Source: Ptychodera flava
Lineage: Eukaryota; Hemichordata; Enteropneusta; Ptychoderidae
DNA length: 64,000 nt
Direction of reading: 5' to 3'
Assembly (NCBI RefSeq): GCF_041260155.1
Contig: NW_027248370.1
Coordinates: 1-64,000 of the forward strand
Of this stretch, positions 49,201-59,183 are shown in pieces. Under the pieces are notes generated by a model. The model saw nothing but the letters and a program-made list of their open reading frames with translations, was not told the DNA's origin and made no database searches. The translations under genes and the position numbers were made by a program. Each line of letters starts with the position of its first letter. Positions within the stretch are counted from its first letter, which is position 1.

Positions 49201-49540
49201 AACTAGGGCTTCTTTACAGTGAATTTCAAAATAGTGTTGCCAAGGCCCGAGTACTCACCTGCAGTCAGGTCTCCTGCGATATAGCTGCTTTCTTTCAGGA
49301 CAGGCAAGTCTTCTGGCAGGACAGATAAAGTCTTCTTTGACACAAGGAGCTCCGTTGAGTACGTTTTGCAGGTACGGGTAAAGGATACGCTCTGCTATTC
49401 TGGAGGGGTGTCCACATCACCCAGCACTCTCGCAGGGCTTGTAGAGGGCGCAAATTTATTTACACTACACTCTCCTCGTCTTCTGAAATAGGCGAGCGGC
49501 AGACCCACCTATTTTTCACACTTAATGTACCCACCTTACA
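46255..49540. other. No supported gene
   Basis: AT-rich, with short open frames. At 49,259-49,394 on the minus strand a stretch open in two frames ends at a good donor (CAG|GTGAGT). One frame reads LLVSKKTLSVLPEDLPVLKE, but the overlapping frame is equally open and no family was recognised, so I leave it uncalled. Confidence 0.35.
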
Positions 49541-50926
49541 TACGGTCACATAGTACATCATTCAAAGCTTATTATCTCTACTTCAAGAATATTGACGATG
49601 TGGAGCTGCCAAGTAGGGCCATACCCCCTAATTTGCATAATTTACACGGGTAACTAATTTGTATAAATGCGATATAAAATTAGAAAATTCATTGTATTGT
49701 TAACTATTCTAAACATACTTTTAAACTACCGAGTGATATATAAAATGAAATGTATTTGCATGTAGAATACAACAGGACATCGAAAGAGATATTAAAATTG
49801 ATTTCACTTAAATCTGTTCATATTTATATTGAAAAACAATATTTTCCCCTTTCGAATAACAATATTTACATCATACGTGACTTGGAAGCTTTTATCTCTA
49901 CTTCAAGAAAATGGACAAAGTTGAGCTGTCAAGGACGGTTATAGCCCCTGATTTGCATAATTTACAAGGGTGAGCAATTTACATAAATGCGATATAAATT
50001 AGAAATTTATTTTTGACTACGATAAACATAATTTTAAACTATCGAGTGATATGACAATGAAAGGTGTTTGCATGTAGAATACGACATAGATATCGAAAGA
50101 GATATTTAGATTGATTTCACTGAAATATTTTCATATTTATGGGACAAATATTCTTTCCCTTTTGAATATCAATATTTTAAAATTTTAACACACAAAGCCA
50201 CATCATACGTCATTTGAAAGCTTATTATCTCTACTTTCAGAAAATTGACAATGCAGAGCTTTCAAGTACGGACATAACCCCAATTTGCATATTAACACAG
50301 GTATGCAATTTACATAAATGTGATATAAAATTAGAAATTTATAAACTATTCTTAAGATGGGGCACCGGGCACCGGTATCTCTGCCTCAGTGATATTAGCA
50401 TAAAATTTGCATAATCACGTTTGCAACGGGAACTAAAATATCATGTCATTTGCGAGAAAGGCGTTCTAAGAACAGGTGCATGCCCGGCGCGCACCACTGT
50501 AAACATTCCAAACGGGACCGCAAACGCGTACGATGACAACTTTGTTTTCATGCTCTCCTTCGCATTAGAAGTTCCGTTTGCTTGCTTGCTCGGCTCTGTT
50601 TGATTTATACAATTCTTATTCAATTTCATTTTCTTCTGTCAGGATTTTGATCGTCCATATTTCGAGCCAATTACCAAAGATTGGCCGTTATAGATCATGT
50701 TTTGATCCATCGTCTTTTCGAGTGGTGCCGACATCGTGGCATGTATTGTTTGTACTTTGTGGAAGTCTATGCCGTACAGGTTAGCGATAAATGCTTGGAT
50801 CCAGAGTCGACTAGAGAGTTAGAAAGAGTGATGGCGGTATAGATTTTCCTCGAAACTTGACTTTAAACAGAAGGCTTATTTTTGAGTACTCCTCTATCCT
50901 GGCCGTACGTCGGCGGTGGAGAGCAG

Positions 50927-51096
50927 GATACGCAATAGCTGTGGGTCCATAGCTGTGGTGTTTTCAGACGGGATTCCTGCCTTTTACGGGCTGGTTTTGA
51001 CTTTTATGATTTTAACCCCACCACAAACCAGCCCGTAAAAGGCAGGAATCCCGTCTGAAAACACCACAGCTATCGGACCCACAGCTAGATACGCAA
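50927..51096. mobile_element. Foldback element with 9-bp target duplication (MULE-like)
   Basis: The element is 50,936-51,087 (152 bp), flanked by the perfect duplication GATACGCAA. Arms of about 62 bp (TAGCTGTGGGTCC... and mirror) are almost identical. A 9-bp duplication is typical of the Mutator/MULE superfamily. Non-coding. Confidence 0.85.
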
Positions 51097-51104
51097 TTAC
51101 TTAC

Positions 51105-51316
51105 GATATACAACAAACTGTACAGTCATCCTCTTCATCGAAGCCTCCCCGTTGCTATGCCACGGGACTTTAGTGAACATTTTATGGCATGCCCCTTTGT
51201 GGTACTTACATTGGTTCACAGCGAAGATGACGGCCCCAGCTTTGCGATCATCTGGATCATAACTGTGCCATTGCACTTGGTTGTGTACGTTGAGAGGACC
51301 GTCCACCGAGTGTCGA
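51105..51316 (-). CDS. Exon-like segment B inside the TTAA element, unknown protein
   Basis: The acceptor ACCACAG and donor TATATC|GTAAGT enclose 212 nt with one open frame. It reads RHSVDGPLNVHNQVQWHSYD, then PDDRKAGAVIFAVNQC and PWHSNGEASMKRMTVQFVVY. An internal GTAAGT at 51,204-51,209 could give a shorter exon. Cys, Trp and possible glycosylation content suggest a secreted or extracellular domain; I do not recognise it. It lies downstream of exon-like segment A on the same strand. Confidence 0.35.
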
Positions 51317-51433
51317 CTGTGGTTTCGTGATTATACCATGGTATTTTTTCTTTTTTTGCCACAAACTATGTAAAATGTATTTTGATGTTTCATTTACGAA
51401 AATTTGAGATGAACATGGAGTCAATTTACCTAC

Positions 51434-51639
51434 CAAATTTCCCTCATCACCGCGGCTTGACACATTTTGACTAGTATTTCCCAACTTTGGCGGTAGCCCT
51501 GCGTACAGGTCTGTGTGTTCCCGGCGTTATACGGCCTGTGGTGGAGGCCGTATAACGCCGGGAACACAGAGACCTCGACCTGTACGCAGGCAGTAGCATT
51601 TGTTTCAGCTCCCCTGATCATGGTCACATACCAGGGCAC
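51434..51639 (-). CDS. Exon-like segment A, containing a foldback insertion
   Basis: The acceptor GATCAGTTTATTTTTAG is followed by VPWYVTMIRGAETNATA. A 99-bp foldback element then sits in the sequence (51,494-51,592). After it an open frame reads GNTSQNVSSRGDEGNLV to a donor (TTTG|GTAGGT). The frame stays open through the foldback element in one register (69 codons), while the more protein-like tail is in another. The insertion therefore either became part of the exon or disrupted it. Protein not recognised; same strand and spacing as segment B, so they may be one gene. Confidence 0.35.
51494..51592. mobile_element. Foldback element, TAGCC(C)TGCGTAC family, copy 1
   Basis: The arms TGCGTACAGG... 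and CCTGTACGCA enclose an inner inverted repeat (TGTTCCCGGCGTTATACGGC and mirror). It shares termini and core with 53,734-53,800. It lies inside exon-like segment A. Confidence 0.75.
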
Positions 51640-51774
51640 CTAAAAATAAACTGATCTTTTGCAACATATAGACACTGTAGCAGCTTTGTGACAGGGGTGA
51701 GTTTCTCTTCGAAACCAGAAAACAACAACTATGCAGCACATTATCTACATGCTGGCATAGAGGAATTGTTTGAA

Positions 51775-51777
<3 letters not shown>

Positions 51778-51866
<89 letters not shown>
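51778..51866. repeat. (CT)n microsatellite
   Basis: About 44 uninterrupted CT units. Open frames across it are artefacts of the repeat. Confidence 0.97.
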
Positions 51867-51869
<3 letters not shown>

Positions 51870-53149
51870 CTTACATGTTTTGATCCAGAGGTCAATTTTC
51901 AGATTCATTTCAAACTTTATAAGATGTAGCCATTCAAAGTTACTTTCACATTCAATTTTTTTTCTTTCCTTCTATTTTATTTTTTTTTGAATCCTGAAAT
52001 TCAGTCTATACTTATGAACGAGCCAACTATCTTAGTAAAACATAGTAAAGGTTAAATATGTTCTTCGTTATTTCTTCTGTGATAGTATTTACTAATGTCT
52101 GTGCTACTCACCTAGTCTTATCATTCGTGTTTTGTGGCATAACTATCTACAAAACCTTTCATTCTGTAGAATTCTATCTTCAGAAAAACAGTGGCATGTT
52201 TCAGAATGGAGATTAACAAAACTCACTTCCACAAACTACTTCAGGTTGTATAGAACTGAGAAAAGTGAATATTTTGAATCGAGAATGCTTTATTCACATC
52301 ATAATACTAGCAGACTTCAAACAATTTTACCTGTGTGTAGTGTAGTAGCAATGAGTTAAATCCACATTGAGTAAGCTTATAGCAACAAAAGGCTCTGTCA
52401 CAAATATATATATTACTCTTTTGTAAATGATACCTTACTTGTTTATTCACATGCCTCTCATACATTCAGATAGTGTGTTCTTTTGTAATTACAAAATAAA
52501 ACAAAATTATAATTTCAAACATAGACCCTAGGGTCTATGTTTCAAAGCATCAACATAAATATCTTATGGGGTATTTGGTAGGCTATCCGGTTTCAACAAG
52601 ATCTGAAGCTCCCTGATACGGCAGATAATTTGATACTCCTGTAGATTTCAGGGCTAACTCCACTATGCATCATATATCTGCAAAATAATGACAGATATTC
52701 TTGATTTTGTTGATCAGAAAATGAGGACAACATCCACATCCTTTGTCCATGCTTCCGTATTTTACTGACCCCTTACAGTTTTATAGTAAAATATGCTATC
52801 CTTGTCTGAACAACTTCAAATACAAATTTATGTACATCTCTCTCTATGAGTAGTAATTCACATAATTATATACTTCATAATCCATTGTAGTATTAGTGTT
52901 TGTGAAATAGTAATTTTAGGTCAGATAACTCAGAATATCTAGACCTGAATTTTAAAATTTTGTCTTTTTGTGGTTGATTCAATTTAAAGTGGGAACTTTA
53001 GGATCTAGAACATGTTGAATACAATCAAATCATTATATCATATTATAATAAGCTTAGAGCATAACAGAAGAAAAGCCAGCAATCATTTGTATAGTGTAGA
53101 AAATAAATTTCATGTTTATAGCAAGAAATATAAAATGTGTGCAACTTAC
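51867..53149. other. No gene seen inside the TTAA element
   Basis: AT-rich. A 75-codon plus-strand frame (52,132-52,359) has no recognisable motif or splice context. A 26-bp perfect palindrome occurs at 52,517-52,542. Confidence 0.4.
52517..52542. repeat. Perfect 26-bp palindrome
   Basis: AAACATAGACCCT and its exact complement with no spacer. Possibly a minimal relic of a foldback element. Confidence 0.9.
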
Positions 53150-53218
53150 TGGTATCATTTTCTTCTGCAGCTGTGATGAAATGATCTTGATCATCAGAAA
53201 TAATTAAGCCAGCTGCAT
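53150..53218 (-). CDS. Exon-like segment C inside the TTAA element
   Basis: The acceptor CAAATTTCAG and donor ATACCA|GTAAGT enclose 69 nt reading AAGLIISDDQDHFITAAEEN in the single open frame. Borders are strong. Its phase does not join directly to segment A or B, so any shared gene needs a further exon. Protein not recognised. Confidence 0.35.
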
Positions 53219-53724
53219 CTGAAATTTGTAAAAAACGAGAATATTATTGAATATGACATGGAAAACACATTATCAATTACCATACAAGTAATATTTTGAT
53301 ATAAAAAGTCTAAAAAAGAAATTGATTCCTTCTGCACAATTTTATCTGCATAGGAAATGTAATTGCAAATAAGGACAATGGTGCACCAAAACTTTGAGAC
53401 TCTCATTTTTATTTCCATATCAACATGTGTGTAGTAGTGCAAATTAAAATCTAAACTGAGGTTGATTCAAATGTTTTACTTTACAATTCGATATCGAAAA
53501 GTACATATATTCTGTCAGATTTGGTTATATACGGCAATTTATCCCCGCTTACGACCAAGACATCCTCATAGCAATGCTCATCAGCATAACGTGTCACAGC
53601 CATGGCACATCAGCCATCCCCAGGTGATTCGGATTATCATCAGATATTGAGTCTGATCACCGAGTTGACCTCAACGCGGCAACGGAGTTATACAGCGCTG
53701 TATCATACTACACATCAGCTGCAG

Positions 53725-53809
53725 CACACAAGTTAGCCCTGCGTACCGTGCCCCACCGCCCCGTGTAACGCCCGGAAACACACGCACGGTACGCAGGCTA
53801 CACACAAGT
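53725..53809. mobile_element. Foldback element, TAGCC(C)TGCGTAC family, copy 2, 9-bp target duplication
   Basis: The element is 53,734-53,800 (67 bp), flanked by the perfect 9-bp duplication CACACAAGT. Termini are TAGCCCTGCGTACCGTG and CACGGTACGCAGGCTA. A 9-bp duplication points to the MULE superfamily, as for 50,936-51,087. Confidence 0.85.
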
Positions 53810-53854
53810 AAAGTCAAGAAAATAGAGGGGGAAGACTGGCTATGGTAGACTGGC

Positions 53855-54030
53855 GGCACCAAGTCGCTCGGCTTGTCTCCCCATTACCGTTACTGTCCGG
53901 CCAAGGTGCTTTCACTCCACGATCTAAGCACCAGCCTTGCACATAGCCTTTCAGTCTGCTGAGGTTCATTCCGAATTTATTCTGTTTTGATATTTATATG
54001 CCCACAGACTTGGAGCAATTCTATGTCTAT
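53855..54030 (+). repeat. Dispersed repeat shared with 3.43-3.60 kb
   Basis: Contains TTTCACTCCACGATCT and TATATGCCCACAGACTTGGA at spacing similar to the copy at 3,425-3,605. Old interspersed repeat, class unknown. Confidence 0.55.
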
Positions 54031-54126
54031 GGTAAAATGAAGTAAAACCACTGGACAACTTCGGATGTGAAATTCGTACGTGTTCCGGACTTCTAGTAGG
54101 CACATCGAAAACACTCATTTATTAAT

Positions 54127-54424
54127 TTAAAGGGATGAAGTCGGCCATTTTTCATGAATCTTGTTTGATACAAGATACTACTTATATTGTTCGACATGTT
54201 GAAAGATACTGAATGAATGGGTGACCATGCATATATTTGACCTCGGTTTTATACACGATCAATGAAACGATCGCCATAGTTGTATGTATCGTGTCTAAAA
54301 CCGGGGTCAAATATACGCATGGTCACCAATTTATTCAATATCTGTCAACATGTCAAATAATAGGCCTAAGTAGTATCTTGTATCAAAAAAAATTACGTAA
54401 AATGGCCGACTTTGTCCCCGTAAA
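54127..54424. mobile_element. Foldback element with ~120-bp arms
   Basis: The arms begin AGGGATGAAGTCGGCCAT (left) and GGGGACAAAGTCGGCCAT (right, complement) and stay about 80-85% alike for roughly 120 bp, through GATACAAGATACTACTTA and GGTGACCATGC. Flanks are TTAA on the left and GTAA on the right, so a mutated TTAA duplication is possible. Non-coding. Confidence 0.75.
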
Positions 54425-55141
54425 GTAGCAACATCATCAAACTTTCCTTACCTTTACAAGTGAAACTGAATAATGTCGCTCAATATTTGACTTGTAGTCA
54501 ATGTCAGCGTGTCCAACGTCGCCCGGCTTCGAGTACTTCTATCAAGATGGCGCCGTCCGTATGTTCGGCATGACCTTCTGCGATTCCACGACGTCCATCG
54601 CGCTCAGTAACCAAGGAAACTCTACCGAACGCCAGAAATTTGGTGATTTCGTTCACCGACATTAGGTGGTCGACAGTAAAATCCCTAAGGCTTTTCTCAT
54701 AGCCAACGAATGTTACTGCATTTTACAAGCAGTAAAGACGGTCAATGTATCTACATGTTGACGGATAAACAAGAAAAATATAGGTCCCAAAACACTCAAA
54801 ATCAGTGATTTTTGCAGGGGTGTAGTGCCCCCAGTGAAAAACAAACATCAAATCATTCCAGTCGAAAAAGGAATGCGTCAAGCCCTAGCCGGGTTCACTA
54901 AATAACACCCTGGGCAAGTATTTTGGTTCAAATGTAACGATTTAAAAAGCCTTAGGGTTTTGAACTTTCGGCTACCTAATTTGCATATCGGTGTCGTCAC
55001 CGGGCGCGCGCTGATAGCGCGACTTGTTTTTGACGTCTCTCCGCATTTCGGAAATGTGTGCCGAGCGTTTTCCTCAAAAGTCAAGGGAAAGATCGAAAAC
55101 ACACCCATAGCAAGCACACAAAAAGATACCGGTGCCCCATC
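54425..55141. other. No gene seen; CpG-rich patch at the right end of the TTAA element
   Basis: A CpG-rich patch at about 54,510-54,620 could hold a promoter or first exon for the minus-strand exon-like segments (a minus-strand ATG at 54,591 opens only 18 codons). Nothing else is supported. Confidence 0.35.
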
Positions 55142-55365
55142 TTAACATACTTTAAACTATCGAGTGATATATCAAATGAGAGGTATTTGCATGTAGAATA
55201 CAAAATAGATACCCAAAGAGATATTACGATTTTATTGAAACGTCCTCATATTATTTCGAAAAATAAATTTCCCCCTTTTGAATAACAATATGTTAATAAT
55301 TTTAACACATTCAGCCACATAATACAGCCACATCATATGTCATTTGAAAGCGTATTACCTCATTC

Positions 55366-57045
55366 CAGCTTTTGGCCATACAAATTTTGACGTTGGCACT
55401 ATCCGGTTCAGGCCCTGAGAACCGGATAGTGCCCACGTCTATGAATATTCAGCGTGAACGAGGGCGATAAAACTACAAAGAACGCTTCGGATAAGGCTGG
55501 CAGGAACGCAAACAAATTATCTCAACTTTATCCCTAATTCTACACTTGGCTCTTCTGAGTATTTCTCTGCAGTCCCACCTGGTCAGTCCACAACGACTGG
55601 ATTTTCGGTATTTGAGAACGGCGACACCAAAAGATGTATCCATTGTCCATTGATGTGTCCATTGTCTATTAAAAGTCACCAATTTTGGTCGAAAATGAAA
55701 AGAAATGCGTTGCGACACACGATAATTTCGAGTATTTTAAGTCCCACAGTCCCTCAAACCACGGCCATACATGAACGCGCTCGCTTATGTCCGTACGCTC
55801 CGAGTGCTACGCTTGCGATCGTGTCGATCGGTACGACGGTATGACATGTATCAATGGTCCAGTTCAAGTGACTTGAATGACCACAAAACTGATGTTTTCT
55901 CCGTTGTTATGGACAAGGGTCCGGCATTCACAGGTGCAGAACATTTCGGTTAATGGGACATAACAATAAAACAAAAACTGACCAACTTCGCCTGTTTGTA
56001 AGCGCTGAGCGTTCCCGGGGACAAGGATTCGCTCAGCCCGTACCCGGGCCCGTACCTTGATCCCAACTTTGTACTTAGCCGGCGGTTAACTGTTTTTATC
56101 TTCTATCTAATGTAAGCCTAGTATATCCATGTGAGATATATATGTGGCCCAATTTTTATATACTGTAGTCTAATTTTGATATGCTTACTTATTTGACTTT
56201 ATTAAATCACAGACAGACAGAAAAAATGCTCACATACCGGCTAGCCCGTGTACGCCAGGAGTACACGGAGGCTGTACGCAACTTACGGTTAACATTGCCG
56301 GCAAACTTCAAGAATCATGTTTCAATTTTTTCCATTCTCCTCCATTAAACCCGAGCGAGGCATTTTTACTGACAGTATTACACTATTACAAACCAGTCTT
56401 GTTACGAGGGACTGTGTATACACTAAAGTTTTTGATTTCATAAACCAGAATTCAGACCTCTCCGTTCAAGTGACGAAGTTTCTCATAAACCCAATCAACA
56501 AGACTCAAATTATGATGATCATTCTTTCTCATATATCGCCGTAGCAGCAGCCATAGCTAGCTCTCATACGTTGCGACGGATTGTTTTTTCCGTTGTGCGA
56601 CTCGGAGTTTCCCGTTGCAATCCATATTCGTCCGGGAAAACGAGAGCTAGAACTGCACATCCCGCTGCTTCCTTATGGAATAGACTTTCTTGTCACATTC
56701 AGCATCACAGACCTGCTTGTTTGAGAAAGCATAGTCATGCGACACTGTGTAAAGCGCCAGTGAAAATTTTCTTTATTATGCTTTGTCAAGAAAACTTAGG
56801 TGATTGTGTTCAGCTGACGTCTGAAGTTGTACTGAAAATAGCGTTTAGGACCCGATAAACAAAACGTTACACTTGGTGGGGGTGTTCGTGATAAGTGGAA
56901 CGGCGTTTCTGTCCTATCACTGGCCATGCTTGGTTTAGGCGTCAAATTTAAAATTCATTGTTATCAGTGTACATATTGACACACACACCCACTAACTCAT
57001 TAGGCTGGCAAAAGCTCTTGCAGAAATTTGTATGGCAAAAAGCTG
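55366..57045. mobile_element. 1.7-kb DNA transposon with CAG...CTG inverted ends
   Basis: The terminal inverted repeats CAGCTTTTGGCCATAC... match at about 20 of 22 positions. It sits within the tandem array, with array sequence resuming on both sides. Flanks TCATTC and TCATGC may be a diverged duplication. CAG...CTG ends recall hAT, but the 8-bp duplication is not clear. Two open frames inside (55,650-55,844; 56,571-56,858) are not recognised. Probably non-autonomous. Confidence 0.65.
55389..55439. repeat. 51-bp hairpin
   Basis: GACGTTGGCACTATCCGGTTC is inverted with one mismatch around a ~9-base loop. It lies 23 bp inside the left end of the 1.7-kb transposon and may be a nested small foldback element or part of its subterminal structure. 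Confidence 0.7.
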
Positions 57046-57350
57046 TCATGCTCTGCTTCACGAAAATTGACGATATGCAGCTACCAAATATTATTATTTA
57101 ATCTTATTTCTTATTCTTATTATTATTTTGCATAATGCACACGGGTACCTTATTTGCGTGAATCCGATATGAAAATTTAAAAATCCATTGTTAAGCACAT
57201 TTCACTTGCTTTTATAATCGAGTGATATATCAAATGAAAGGCATTTGCATGTAGAATAGAACAATGAACTGCTAACATGTATCTAAAATATTCTTCTTGA
57301 ATATTTTCATTTAAATCGCGAATATCTTGACTGATTTTTTAATATTCAAA

Positions 57351-58528
57351 AAACTGTATAGTAAGTGCTAATAATGCCAAAATTATGGAGAATGAATATC
57401 TGAACTTTGATTGCAATTTATTTTTGTTTGTTGAGGATACACATACTGGAACCTTCTCCTGTTTAATTCCCATATAGCTTAACACAAGAACATGTTAAAC
57501 ACGATTGTGACTAATTTGGGATGATTGATTCTTCATATTTTTCAAATTTCTCAAACGTGCTTGGTGCCCTACAGCTGAGTGTTGCAATATTACAAATTAC
57601 TCATAAAAGCAAGTAAAAAGAAAAGCAGATGAGCTTATGTTTACAGATTAAACCAACATTACTTTATCATCCAATCCCAATTAGGTGCAATAGTGTTATA
57701 AATAGCTGTGTGTTGAATAGCCCTTCTGCATTATTTATGTCATTTTAGTTTGAATTTCAAAAATTAGAAATCTCGTTTTGATGGGTAGTCACTTGTTACA
57801 ACATCTGTGTTACATCGATCGTTTCAGTTCGGTTATGTCGGACATATAGGCGGAAGGTACTATAGTTCATTTTATCGTATTTAGGTATGTAATAAAGAAA
57901 AAGCAACTCAACACATCGTTCATATCTTCGTTGTTTGCGTTTTGTGTATGATATTGTGTACATTGTCAGTGTATATTATGTTTGGCTGTTTTATATAAAG
58001 TGTTGATTAGCCATGGCGAGTATTCCAGTTAACAGTAAATACTAACACCACTTTCAAGTTGGTACCTCATGCCAAAATGCACAAAATGCCGCCCACCAGG
58101 AAATAAGTTAGTAGGACGCCCAATTATAAGTGGCTGCTGCAGTCCAACCTTTCACACATTATAATTCATTGACTATTTTCTCAAACCAATCGTGAAGAAA
58201 TAACCAACATACATCAAAGATACAACAGACTTTAAAAGGAAATTGAGCCAATAAATGTTCCGGCCAATGCAACATTGGTAACACCAGACATTGTGTCAAT
58301 GTACACTAATACATCGTACAATGAAGCAATTGAATCAGTCGACAGTAGTTAGGGATACAGTATAGAACACTTGAGTAAGTTAGGGGGTCTTTTTTTACTT
58401 TATTTCACATGCTAGGGGGCCTCATTAACTAGCCTCTCCCATTGGTTCATTTGAATGCCGCAAGGGATATTGGGATAGCAATGTGCTTTCCTGATTGGTC
58501 AGTTGCTTAATATATGCAAAAATGAGGG
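57351..58528. other. No gene seen; left flank of the Polinton
   Basis: AT-rich. The left end of the Polinton must lie here or nearby, but its terminal inverted repeat cannot be recognised because the other end is outside the window. Base composition becomes less AT-rich from about 58,500. Confidence 0.4.
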
Positions 58529-58565
58529 TATATAAGTTCTGAGAGGGCCATCTAAGGGCCAGTCT
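58529..58565 (+). promoter_or_regulatory. TATA box and initiator of the Polinton plus-strand unit
   Basis: TATATAAG at 58,529-58,536 is followed 32 bp later by CCAGTCT (A at 58,561), a match to the initiator consensus. The first ATG (58,618) lies in an AACCATGG context. This is a textbook RNA polymerase II core promoter. Confidence 0.75.
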
Positions 58566-58617
58566 TGCTCTAGAAGTCCCACCCTCAACAACAACAACAA
58601 CTCAACTCTTCATAACC

Positions 58618-59144
58618 ATGGCAACTCCAATGCTGTCACCAAGACTACTGGAAGAGGGATGGCGCAAGTGTTATTCAGTGAAGGCAGAACTGCCATACTA
58701 CTTCAACGTTAAGACTAACACCAGTGTCTGGACAATGCCCACCGTCTCTGACCAAGATGAGAGGTTTGCTGATGTTCCAGGAAGGAAGAGCCCTGACTTG
58801 CCAGAGCCTTCTCAGGAAGTGCCCCTGCCTCATAAGACTTTGTCCAGTCAGCCATCAGCAGCTGCTTTGGTCCCTTCACCTTCCAAGCCTGGCACCACCA
58901 GTCAAGCAGGTGATAGACAGTTCAGATTTCTTCTGCGTGACACAGATACGTCAGCTCGGATTGTGAGTGTGCAGATGTTCAAGGGAAAGTGTACGTGGGG
59001 ATACGTGAATTCTTCAAGAAACCTGACACTGGAGAACTGATACCGACAAAGAAGGGCATCAATTTGAATTTGGATCAGTGGAGTCGATTGAAAAGTATTG
59101 TGCAGAGTATCGATGAGGCTGCCAAGACACTGACGTGCAATTGA
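58618..59144 (+). mobile_element. Polinton accessory gene: WW-like start and PC4/SUB1-like part (broken)
   Basis: The product starts at the ATG 57 bp after the predicted transcription start. Residues about 10-42 (EEGWRKCYSVKAELPYYFNV and on to a second Trp with Pro) look like a WW domain, which binds proline-rich peptides. A Pro/Ser-rich linker follows. The downstream part (about 58,920-59,140) resembles the PC4/SUB1 single-stranded-DNA-binding coactivator fold. The locus looks broken in about one place. A WW plus PC4 combination is not a standard Polinton gene that I know; a role in transcription or replication of the element is inference. Position and strand suggest it belongs to the Polinton and not to the host. 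Confidence 0.6.
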
Positions 59145-59183
59145 CCTGTATTTCATCCCTTTTCAGAGCCTTCCTTCAGCGAT

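Larger units (their letters stand above)
50352..55145. mobile_element. 4.8-kb TTAA-flanked DNA transposon with exon-like cargo
   Basis: The element is 50,356-55,141, with TTAA on both sides. Terminal inverted repeats are GATGGGGCACCGGTATCT; the left copy has an internal 7-bp duplication (GCACCGG). The empty site can be read directly: joining the flanks restores the array unit (CTATTC-TTAA-CATACTTTAAAC, as in the copy at 49,702). TTAA targets are used by piggyBac and Kolobok, and the GA...TC termini fit Kolobok better. No transposase was recognised. Inside are exon-like segments on the minus strand, an open 60-codon plus-strand stretch near 50,650-50,833, several foldback elements and a (CT)n tract. 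It is likely non-autonomous, or a carrier of captured host sequence. Confidence 0.8.
49541..57350 (+). repeat. Tandem array of ~315-380 bp units, split by two transposons
   Basis: Units contain TTATCTCTACTTCAAGAA, AATTTGCATAATTTACA, CGAGTGATAT and TTTGCATGTAGAATA in fixed order. Two full units and part of a third lie at 49,541-50,355. The third continues at 55,146-55,365 after the TTAA element, and a fourth lies at 57,046-57,350 after the second insertion. Period measured at CGAGTGATAT is 313 and 328 bp, and about 380 bp for the last, which has extra ATT-rich sequence. No coding frame. Confidence 0.85.

Noticed and set aside
49259-49394. Minus-strand exon with donor CAG|GTGAGT
   Set aside because: Two overlapping frames are equally open, the acceptor is weak and no family was recognised.
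51605-51990. Long frames of Arg-Glu or Leu-Ser repeats
   Set aside because: Products of the (CT)n tract; no real coding signal.
57351-58528. Left terminal inverted repeat of the Polinton
   Set aside because: The partner end is outside the window, so no repeat can be shown.
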